Positions 25,426-29,353 of a DNA stretch of 29,353 bases are shown in pieces; position 1 is the first letter of the stretch; each line of letters opens with the position of its first letter. Origin of the DNA: a virus; IMG/VR virus record IMGVR_UViG_3300037042_002604, positions 1-29,353 of that record. One strand, given 5' to 3'. Position numbers and translations under genes: made by a program. A model generated the notes under the pieces. That model was not told the origin of the DNA, ran no database searches, and saw only the letters and a list, made by a program, of their open reading frames with translations.

Positions 25426-25785
25426 TTATTCATAAGCATTCCCGATTTGATGAAGTTCTCTGTGACAGTTAGCGCATAATAATATGCATTTACTTAATTC
25501 ATTTTTAAGTTTACTTTCACTTAATTGTCGCATTTTTGACCATTCGTATTGTTTGGTGGAATCATCAATATGGTGTAACTCCAAAGCAGCGATACATTTA
25601 GAATATCCACATTTAGAACAACATCCACCCATATCATTAACTACTTCTATTTTTCTTTTTTTCCATCTCTCCATACAATATTGATTAAAACAATCTTTAC
25701 AATATGAAGATGATTTTCTTCCTTTTTTATTATAGAAATTATTTTCTGTTTTTTCTTTATTACATTTAGTACATGTTTTATTCAT
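25426..25785 (-). CDS. HNH endonuclease (homing type)
   Basis: A 119-residue protein. An N-terminal zinc ribbon (C5-x2-C8 ... C29-x2-C32) is followed by the HNH module: C56-x2-C59, 'IAALELHHIDD' with H71-H72, and 'LLCANCHRELH' with C104, N106, C107, H108 and H112. This is the arrangement of free-standing phage HNH homing nucleases, which cut DNA lacking the gene and so spread it. It sits between a tRNA gene and a small membrane gene. It has an exact late octamer TATAAATA 7 nt before its ATG, inside an inverted repeat, and no ribosome site, a setup like the late-promoter control known for several T4 genes including I-TevI. The target site is not known. Confidence 0.88.
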   Translation of the reverse strand: MNKTCTKCNKEKTENNFYNKKGRKSSSYCKDCFNQYCMERWKKRKIEVVNDMGGCCSKCGYSKCIAALELHHIDDSTKQYEWSKMRQLSESKLKNELSKCILLCANCHRELHQIGNAYE

Positions 25786-25807
25786 GGTTAGATATTTATA
25801 TTCTAAC
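25786..25807 (-). promoter_or_regulatory. T4-type late promoter within an inverted repeat, upstream of HNH
   Basis: TATAAATA (minus strand, 25800-25793) is an exact T4 late -10. It is flanked by GTTAGA/TCTAAC (25802-25807 and 25787-25792 on the plus strand), able to form a 6-bp stem. The expected start, about 6 nt downstream, falls 2 nt before the ATG. Confidence 0.6.
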
Positions 25808-25816
25808 TAATTTCAA

Positions 25817-25888
25817 CGACCCCACCAGGAATCGAACCTGGAATAACAGCTTAGAAGGCTGTAGTTATATCCTTTTAACTATGAGGTC
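25817..25888 (-). tRNA. tRNA-Arg (anticodon UCU)
   Basis: A 72-nt cloverleaf: acceptor GACCTCA with TGGGGTC, U8-A9, D stem GTTA/TAAC with GG in the loop, anticodon stem ACAGC/GCTGT with loop CTTCTAA (anticodon TCT), 4-nt variable loop, T stem CCAGG/CCTGG with the normal loop TTCGATT, discriminator G. No CCA is encoded. It reads AGA/AGG, AGA being common in the phage genes here. A TTGACT-17-TATAAT promoter lies immediately upstream. Confidence 0.95.
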
Positions 25889-25898
25889 TTATACTCCC

Positions 25899-25927
25899 AT
25901 TATACTACAGATGGTGAGTCGAGTCAA
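25899..25927 (-). promoter_or_regulatory. Sigma70-type promoter for tRNA-Arg
   Basis: Minus strand: TTGACT (25927-25922), 17-nt spacer, TATAAT (25904-25899). The start would lie about 4 nt before the tRNA 5' end. It sits just after the stop of the upstream gene. Confidence 0.85.
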
Positions 25928-25929
25928 GG

Positions 25930-26241
25930 TTAAACTGTAAGTTTCAGACCACCTGTGTCGAGTGTCTTCTTACCTGGGATAAAAAGATTATTGACAAAAG
26001 TTGTCGTGTAGTGGTTTGCAAGATCCGATTGTGGATCTACAATAAACATAATAAAATTCTTAGCAAGTGTAAATCCATTTTCATCATTTGCATATGGCAT
26101 CCACTTTGCCATTAGCAACTTGCCTTCTGGAGAAGGAATCAAGACTGCTGGATTCTTTACAGTAATTGTTTCACCGTTATCAATAACGGTACAAAGCATT
26201 TCTTCACCACTAATAAGACGAATAATCTTCACTTCACTCAT
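25930..26241 (-). CDS. Sm-like/SH3-like fold small protein conserved in T4-like phages
   Basis: A 103-residue protein starting at the ATG at 26241, which has AAAAGGAG upstream; the longer frame to 26268 is not used. The pattern 'VKIIRLISGEEMLCTVIDNGETITVKNPAVLIPSPEGKL', then 'KWMPYANDENGFTLAKNFIMFIVDPQSDLANHYTTTFVN', is very familiar from marine T4-like phages. Alternating strands with G-E-E and K-N-P-A turn motifs suggest an Sm/SH3-type barrel, as in RNA-binding LSm proteins. Biochemical role unknown; RNA binding is only a structural guess. It belongs to a minus-strand run of small genes between the holin-like gene and tRNA-Arg. Confidence 0.75.
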   Translation of the reverse strand: MSEVKIIRLISGEEMLCTVIDNGETITVKNPAVLIPSPEGKLLMAKWMPYANDENGFTLAKNFIMFIVDPQSDLANHYTTTFVNNLFIPGKKTLDTGGLKLTV

Positions 26242-26255
26242 AATAAAAACTCCTT

Positions 26256-26483
26256 TTAATTTGGACAATTAAACATTATACGATTCCAGAACGAACATTC
26301 TGGTGGTTTTTCAATAGGCCAACATGTGCAGCAAGTATCCGGAATTAAATCTGCATTCTTTGGATCTTCTGCTCTCGCAAGTGCCTTTGCTATTTCTTTT
26401 TCAGTAAAAAGCATATCAAGACAACGTCCATCCTTTGAGGACTGTAGAAAAATTAATTCTGTTCTGTTGACTTCTTTCGGCAT
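26256..26483 (-). CDS. Small cysteine-containing protein, function unknown
   Basis: A 75-residue protein. The ATG at 26483 is preferred over the one 12 nt upstream because GGAG lies 6 nt before it. Sequence: 'RTELIFLQSSKDGRCLDMLFTEKEIAKALARAEDPKNADLI' split into a beta strand and a helix, then 'DTCCTCWPIEKPPECSFWNRIMFNCPN' with five cysteines that could bind a metal ion. Resembles small hypothetical proteins of marine T4-like phages, but I know no function. It is 14 nt upstream of the Sm-like gene and probably cotranscribed. Confidence 0.65.
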   Translation of the reverse strand: MPKEVNRTELIFLQSSKDGRCLDMLFTEKEIAKALARAEDPKNADLIPDTCCTCWPIEKPPECSFWNRIMFNCPN

Positions 26484-26504
26484 GTTAGTCTCCATTATAT
26501 CAAT

Positions 26505-26846
26505 TTACATACTGATGTCAATATTTATCTTACCATTTTTTGCTTTTAATTTCTTAGAAACAAAATCATAAATCAATTCTAATGATTTTAATCCAATAAA
26601 TCCCATTATAAATGCAGCACCATATTTACCATTAAGTTGTATAGATTCTGGCATAAAATGAAGAGCAATTGGAGTCAAATAGTTTGCACATAATGCTCCT
26701 GCTAAAATTGAAGTTATTGCTCTACCGGGTGTTTGATTTTTTGCTGTTAATGCTAAAATTAAAGCACCAAAAAATCCTGCCAACATAAGACCAAGATCTA
26801 TACCAATTCCTGTAAAATTATCAGTGTTATTGCTTTGTCCCTGCAT
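26505..26846 (-). CDS. Small three-span membrane protein, holin-like
   Basis: A 113-residue protein with an extracytoplasmic-type polar N-terminus (MQGQSNNTDN), three hydrophobic segments at about 13-34, 43-65 and 74-94, and a basic C-terminal tail (KKLKAKNGK). Size, number of spans and tail fit a class I holin, which makes pores for the endolysin at lysis. No endolysin or antiholin gene is seen next to it, so the call rests on topology. The ribosome site and start read AAGGAACTATAAATG, the same 15 bases as before the gp8-like gene. Confidence 0.55.
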   Translation of the reverse strand: MQGQSNNTDNFTGIGIDLGLMLAGFFGALILALTAKNQTPGRAITSILAGALCANYLTPIALHFMPESIQLNGKYGAAFIMGFIGLKSLELIYDFVSKKLKAKNGKINIDISM

Positions 26847-26906
26847 TTATAGTTCCTTATAATGAGTGATACTAAAACATCTTATATAAGGCATATAGTA
26901 TGTATA

Positions 26907-26934
26907 TAAAAAACAACCCCCATTACTGGGGGTT
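26907..26934 (-). terminator. Intrinsic terminator downstream of the 26977-27288 gene
   Basis: A 7-bp stem (26915-26921 with 26928-26934, AACCCCC/GGGGGTT), 6-nt loop, followed on the minus strand by TGTTTTTT (A-run 26908-26913 on plus). It closes the tRNA-Ile/Tyr transcription unit. The bases between it and the 26846 start (60 nt) hold no clear promoter. Confidence 0.9.
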
Positions 26935-26976
26935 AGGTCAATTCAGTCACGGGATGATTAATATTACTCATTTTTA

Positions 26977-27288
26977 TCATTTATTTACAAATTCTTGTAG
27001 TGCAGCAGTCATTTGCTTTAGACTGTTCTGGGCAATCATAATTTCATTTCCAACACGATTTAATTCTTTATTAGTTTCCCCAATGATAATTCCTTTATCC
27101 TTGTGAGAATTATTAAACATCTCTTGAAGATTATTGATCTCATAATCAGAAGGAAAATGTTTAAGACGATCACTTGCACGTTGACGAATTTCCTTTGGAA
27201 CTTTCGGAGTCAACGCAGGATCAAGAAGTGCCACCATAAACATACGAGCACTACGAATAGAATTAAACATTTCCTCTGGAATAGTCAT
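26977..27288 (-). CDS. BPSL0761-like conserved protein
   Basis: A 103-residue protein. Its N-terminal 60 residues follow the pattern of the BPSL0761 family and its marine phage relatives: 'TIPEEMFNSIRSARMFMVALLDPALTPKVPKEIRQRASDRLKHFPSDYEI', that is a helix, a proline turn with K-V-P, a second basic helix and a H-[FY]-P-S end. The second half is an extra, mainly helical region. Function of the family is unknown to me. AGGAAA precedes the ATG at 27288, 2 nt after the upstream gene. It is the last gene of the unit that begins with the tRNA-Ile promoter. Confidence 0.7.
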   Translation of the reverse strand: MTIPEEMFNSIRSARMFMVALLDPALTPKVPKEIRQRASDRLKHFPSDYEINNLQEMFNNSHKDKGIIIGETNKELNRVGNEIMIAQNSLKQMTAALQEFVNK

Positions 27289-27290
27289 AA

Positions 27291-27779
27291 TTATTTCCTA
27301 TTGAATTTATCAGTTTTACATTCCCACCAAAAATGTGGCATTTGAGTAATGCCATCATAAATCAATGGAGTATAGGTTGGTTTGAAAATAGATCTAGAAT
27401 CGCAACAAATTGAAGTAACAAAAATATTAGAATCTGAAATGCCATAATTCAGTAAAATATTTTTTACTGTTTTAAAATTATTACCAGACATGCAACCGCT
27501 ATCCACTACAATAAAATTATCATATGGATCTAGTTGATCTGGATGAATATTTACTTTAAATTCATCAGCGTATGGAATACTAACTGGTTCAATATCAATT
27601 GGTCTATTATCGACAGAAAGACGATGAGAAAGTAATTGAGCAAAAATTCCAGAATATTCTGTACTAAGTTGAAGAATACATGTATTCAATTTAATTTGAA
27701 AATTATTTCGAACATAATCAACAATATCTTGTACTAAAGTTAGTTCCCATTCTTGGGAGATGTATAGATTTGATTTCAT
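27291..27779 (-). CDS. Phosphoribosyltransferase-like protein
   Basis: A 162-residue protein. Residues 89-102 (FIVVDSGCMSGNNF) resemble the PRPP loop of type I phosphoribosyltransferases: hydrophobic strand, D, small residues, G, then a helix (KTVKNILLNYGI). It is followed by a strand with 'NIFVTSICCDSRS' as in that fold, and ends 'LIYDGITQMPHFWWECKTD', a W-rich tail that could cover the active site. If real, it would transfer a ribosyl-phosphate to a base; the substrate cannot be told. The second acidic residue usual in the PRPP motif (D-D or E-D) is missing, a caution. The gene begins 5 nt after the tRNA-Tyr and has only a weak ribosome site. Confidence 0.5.
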   Translation of the reverse strand: MKSNLYISQEWELTLVQDIVDYVRNNFQIKLNTCILQLSTEYSGIFAQLLSHRLSVDNRPIDIEPVSIPYADEFKVNIHPDQLDPYDNFIVVDSGCMSGNNFKTVKNILLNYGISDSNIFVTSICCDSRSIFKPTYTPLIYDGITQMPHFWWECKTDKFNRK

Positions 27780-27784
27780 CTTAA

Positions 27785-27866
27785 TGGATCATGAAGGACT
27801 TGCACCTACGAAGTTAAATAACAAGTGATTTACAGTCACTCCCCGTTGCTGCTTGGGTAATGATCC
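27785..27866 (-). tRNA. tRNA-Tyr (anticodon GUA), class II with altered elbow
   Basis: An 82-nt cloverleaf: acceptor GGATCAT/ATGATCC, U8-A9, D stem CCC/GGG, anticodon stem AGTGA/TCACT with loop CTGTAAA (anticodon GTA), long variable arm (GTTA..AAC), T stem GTAGG/CCTTC with one U-U mismatch, discriminator A, no encoded CCA. The T-loop is TGCAAGT, with G in place of T55, and the D-loop has AG where GG (18-19) is usual. Otherwise it matches the bacterial Tyr pattern closely. It lies 4 nt from tRNA-Ile. Confidence 0.85.
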
Positions 27867-27870
27867 AAAG

Positions 27871-27942
27871 TACGCCGTACAGGTGCTGCCCCTGCGCTTA
27901 GACGATTATAAGTCGTCCTGAGATGCTGACCTCCCACGGCGC
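27871..27942 (-). tRNA. Atypical tRNA-Ile-like gene (anticodon UAU)
   Basis: A 72-nt cloverleaf can be drawn: acceptor GCGCCGT/ACGGCGT (first pair G-U), D stem GAG/CTC, anticodon stem GACGA/TCGTC with loop CTTATAA (anticodon TAT), variable TAAGC, T stem GCAGG/CCTGT, discriminator A. Odd points: position 8 is G, the D-loop has no GG, and the T-loop is GGCAGCA instead of TTC-type. It is more G+C-rich than its surroundings. A perfect promoter starts transcription at its 5' end. It would read AUA. Could be a functional odd tRNA, a decaying one, or a tRNA mimic. Confidence 0.6.
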
Positions 27943-27951
27943 GTTGATGTA

Positions 27952-27980
27952 ATTATAACAGGTCTTTAGTGTCTTGTCAA
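27952..27980 (-). promoter_or_regulatory. Perfect consensus promoter of the tRNA-Ile/Tyr unit
   Basis: Minus strand: TTGACA (27980-27975), 17-nt spacer, TATAAT (27957-27952). Start expected near 27943, at the tRNA 5' end. The sequence AGACAC flanks the -35 on both sides. Confidence 0.9.
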
Positions 27981-27987
27981 GTGTCTT

Positions 27988-28296
27988 TCAAAGAAGTCCC
28001 ATCTCTTGATCCAACCGTGCAAGAGCATCCAATGGATCTTCCTTGTTCACGGTAGGAACAATGATCGTTGACTTCTTGTTATTTACATGACCATTTTCAT
28101 TTTTATGAAAATAATTACTCTTCTGACGATCATCATCATGACCCAGACGATAATTAATTTCTTCAACACCAATAGCATTTAAAATGATTGCATCTGTATC
28201 GACGTTTGCAATAATGCCTAGAATTTGTTGAGATGCGATAAGTGCTTCTTCTTCACTCATATTGAGTGGAATATCGATGTGTAAACGGTATGGCAT
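27988..28296 (-). CDS. Small uncharacterised protein
   Basis: A 102-residue protein from the ATG at 28296 (AGGA 7 nt upstream; the in-frame TTG six bases earlier is unlikely). N-terminal half: 'YRLHIDIPLNMSEEEALIASQQILGIIANVDTDAIILNAIGVEEINYRLGHDDDRQ', a strand, a helix and a second strand, like a small ferredoxin-type domain. The second half is polar, ending in 'EDPLDALARLDQEMGLL', a short helix that may dock onto a partner. No family recognised. It is 2 nt downstream of the 51-residue gene and immediately upstream of the tRNA promoter. Confidence 0.6.
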   Translation of the reverse strand: MPYRLHIDIPLNMSEEEALIASQQILGIIANVDTDAIILNAIGVEEINYRLGHDDDRQKSNYFHKNENGHVNNKKSTIIVPTVNKEDPLDALARLDQEMGLL

Positions 28297-28298
28297 AA

Positions 28299-28454
28299 TC
28301 AATCCTGTAAAAAATTCACAATATCTTGTTTTGAAACTTCAGTAATTTGACCAGATTCAGTCTTAATCTTGACCATTTCATTACCAAATAAATCAGTAAA
28401 TGTTTCAAGAATTACACAAGTTTCTTTCGTTTCTTTAATCACATATTTACTCAT
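28299..28454 (-). CDS. 51-residue conserved-type small protein
   Basis: A short ORF with coding character: ATG at 28454, GGAG 6 nt upstream within the end of the preceding gene, stop TGA at 28301-28299. Residues: 'SKYVIKETKETCVILETFTD' forms two strands, 'NEMVKIKTESGQITEV' a third, and 'SKQDIVNFLQD' a helix, suggesting a compact SH3-like barrel. No known function. It is coupled with both neighbours (2 nt gaps). Its place in a tight operon is the main evidence that it is real. Confidence 0.6.
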   Translation of the reverse strand: MSKYVIKETKETCVILETFTDLFGNEMVKIKTESGQITEVSKQDIVNFLQD

Positions 28455-28456
28455 AA

Positions 28457-28822
28457 TTACTCCATTTTCTTTATACCTTCGTCATCGGTATAGTATATAT
28501 CACTAAAAACTTCACGACACCAAGGTGTACATAAGTCGCAAGGTTTAGACATGCGAAGTTGTCTAAATCTATTATAGCGAACATTCACTAGAGTCAATTT
28601 TAATCCACGATAATTGTGTGGAATTTTGCGATAGGCATCAAGTTCAGAATGCATCTCTTCGTATGCATATCCAATTTCTTTTGCCTTTGGATGTGTTTTG
28701 AAACAATTACGACCAATTGAAATCAATCGTTTCTTATGAAAGATAAGAGAAAGATGCTTCTTCTGTCTAGGAATTTCAAGACAAAGAGGATAAGCAAAAT
28801 TCAAAATATTTTCAATGTTCAT
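28457..28822 (-). CDS. Cytidine/deoxycytidylate deaminase-like zinc protein
   Basis: A 121-residue protein with the cytidine-deaminase zinc signature: H58-x-E60 in 'EMHSELDAYRKIP' and P94-C95-x2-C98 in 'SKPCDLCTPWC'. In this fold the His and two Cys hold zinc and the Glu shuttles protons. 'LTLVNVRYN...RMSKPC' is the strand before the second motif. Small deaminase-like proteins of this pattern (H-[SA]-E-x-D-A-x-R-K-I-P) are known to me from large phages; the substrate, dCMP or a nucleic-acid base, cannot be told. The start codon follows directly on the T-run of an intrinsic terminator and has no normal ribosome site. Confidence 0.7.
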   Translation of the reverse strand: MNIENILNFAYPLCLEIPRQKKHLSLIFHKKRLISIGRNCFKTHPKAKEIGYAYEEMHSELDAYRKIPHNYRGLKLTLVNVRYNRFRQLRMSKPCDLCTPWCREVFSDIYYTDDEGIKKME

Positions 28823-28855
28823 AAAAAGAAAGGAGCGATTTTACTCGCTCCTTTC
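28823..28855 (-). terminator. Intrinsic terminator ending at the start codon of the deaminase gene
   Basis: An 11-bp perfect stem (28828-28838 with 28845-28855, GAAAGGAGCGA/TCGCTCCTTTC) with a 6-nt loop; on the minus strand it is followed by TTTTT and then directly by ATG (28822). It follows the HTH gene, whose stop codon is part of another 7-bp hairpin (28862-28878). Confidence 0.85.
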
Positions 28856-28861
28856 CAAAGT

Positions 28862-28878
28862 TGATAACTTAGTTATCA
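28862..28878 (-). repeat. Small hairpin overlapping the stop codon of the HTH gene
   Basis: TGATAAC (28878-28872 on minus) pairs with GTTATCA (28868-28862) with a 3-nt loop. Its first three bases are the TGA stop. It precedes the intrinsic terminator; role unknown. Confidence 0.5.
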
Positions 28879-29142
28879 GTTAGCGAGGCGATAACGGGTT
28901 CCATCCTTGCGGAATCCGTAGGTGCGCTTACCTGGGTGAGTATCGCGCATTACATAACGACCATTTTGATCGCTTGTAATTTCCCAATTACCATACTCTT
29001 CAACCATTTCACGTACATCACTGATGGTTGCACGGAGATTACGTACTCCGTAACGCTTACGAGCAGTTTCGGCAGTGATGCCCCAACCACGTGCAAGATG
29101 ATTCATAACCTGACGCTTCTTTGAAATTCGCTGTGTCTTCAT
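28876..29142 (-). CDS. Helix-turn-helix protein (HTH_39-like)
   Basis: An 88-residue protein from the ATG at 29142, which has AGAGGA upstream; the longer frame to 29214 would cover the structured leader and lacks a ribosome site. Residues about 8-48 (KKRQVMNHLARGWGITAETARKRYGVRNLRATISDVR) follow the HTH_39 pattern common in phages: helix, G-x-I-T, helix with A-x-x-x-Y-G-V, then R-L/N-x-A-x-I-x-D-[LV]-R. The C-terminal half is a beta-hairpin wing with 'RYVMRDTHPGKRTYGFRKDGTRYRLAN', basic. Likely binds DNA, perhaps as a transcription regulator. The promoter -35 upstream lies in a dyad (29255-29273), which could be an operator. Confidence 0.7.
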   Translation of the reverse strand: MKTQRISKKRQVMNHLARGWGITAETARKRYGVRNLRATISDVREMVEEYGNWEITSDQNGRYVMRDTHPGKRTYGFRKDGTRYRLAN

Positions 29143-29173
29143 ACTAAAAATCCTCTGAGGTTGACCTTTGATA

Positions 29174-29222
29174 AAGTGAACTTTGTCGGTCATTCGCTGT
29201 TCACTTGGCAACACCCGTTGCC
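29174..29222 (-). promoter_or_regulatory. Structured leader of the HTH gene
   Basis: Minus strand: GGCAAC (29222-29217) pairs with GTTGCC (29212-29207) around a 4-nt loop, a few nucleotides from the predicted 5' end; directly next, AAGTGAAC (29206-29199) pairs with GTTCACTT (29181-29174) around a 17-nt loop. The leader is about 85 nt. Possible stability element or regulatory structure; not matched to a known riboswitch. Confidence 0.5.
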
Positions 29223-29233
29223 TTGATGTGATT

Positions 29234-29261
29234 ATTATATCAGATGCTGTGTCTTTGTCAA
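29234..29261 (-). promoter_or_regulatory. Consensus promoter of the HTH operon, -35 within a dyad
   Basis: Minus strand: TTGACA (29261-29256), 16-nt spacer, TATAAT (29239-29234). The bases TTGTCAA (29255-29261) and TTGACAA (29267-29273) on the plus strand form a 7-bp inverted repeat with a 5-nt gap that covers the -35, a possible operator. Confidence 0.85.
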
Positions 29262-29287
29262 TGCCTTTGACAAGAAACTAAAAGTTT

Positions 29288-29353
29288 TTAAATTTTATCT
29301 TCTGGTTTTTGTTTTCTATACTTAAGTTTCCAAAGCGCATCTGTAATTGTTGT
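29288..29353 (-). CDS. 3' end of a gene running in from the right edge
   Basis: On the minus strand the frame entering at 29353 is open for 21 codons (TITDALWKLKYRKQKPEDKI) and stops with TAA at 29290-29288, just before the dyad/promoter. Charged, helix-like sequence in the direction of the surrounding operon. Too short to assign. Confidence 0.4.
   Translation of the reverse strand, partial: TTITDALWKLKYRKQKPEDKI

Noticed and set aside
25326-25439. Longer 140-residue form of the two-span membrane protein
   Set aside because: A strong AAAAGGAG-type site marks the internal ATG at 25325, and the extension contains a hairpin.
26881-26890. Palindrome CTTATATAAG as an operator
   Set aside because: Ten A/T-rich bases can occur by chance in this composition and no promoter element is clearly overlapped.

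Overview
This window looks like part of the genome of a T4-type, contractile-tailed phage. It is strongly AT-rich and carries homologues of T4 baseplate-wedge, tail-tube-cap, head-completion, ssDNA-binding and late-transcription genes. Several proteins (a zinc-less gp32, a short gp7-like protein, collagen-like and cysteine-rich structural proteins, an HTH_39-like protein, a BPSL0761-like protein, an Sm-like protein) resemble those of marine or freshwater T4-like phages (cyanophage/pelagiphage-type relatives) more than coliphage T4. No host genes and no photosynthesis genes are seen, so the host cannot be named.

Layout. (1) Positions 1-18181, minus strand: a compact late operon read right to left, gp48/54-like tube cap, gp53, a giant 1841-residue hub protein, gp25, gp6, gp7-like, gp8-like, a small baseplate or neck protein, then three fibre-type proteins, the last running off the left edge. 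Most genes overlap by 1 nt (TAATG/TGATG) or lie within 12 nt. (2) 18202-21187, plus strand: gp4 head completion, a tail-tube-fold protein, gp26 with a good -1 programmed-frameshift signal leading into a small gp51-like ORF, and a low-complexity protein. (3) 21201-22406, minus: gp32 and gp33, with a consensus promoter and a two-hairpin leader for gp32. (4) 22484-24783, plus: two coupled genes of structural type with unknown function. (5) 24780-29353, minus: small genes (membrane protein, HNH endonuclease, Sm-like, holin-like, BPSL0761-like, phosphoribosyltransferase-like, deaminase-like, HTH), three tRNAs, consensus sigma70-type promoters and intrinsic terminators.

How it fits together. Regions 1 and 2 build the baseplate, tail-tube base and head gate, and are presumably late. 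gp33 would link the host polymerase to the phage late sigma/clamp system, and gp32 coats replicating DNA. Region 5 looks early: its promoters match TTGACA/TATAAT closely, and its tRNAs (Arg-UCU, Tyr-GUA, Ile-UAU) read codons favoured by an AT-rich genome.

Most interesting items: the U_UUU_UUU slippery site at the end of gp26, with an SD-like element upstream and an SD-less -1-frame ORF downstream; two tRNAs whose D- and T-loops depart together from the normal elbow residues; a cysteine-rich/poly-Gly/collagen insert in the hub protein; and promoters that abut start codons. All assignments come from reading the sequence and from memory of protein families; no database search was run.
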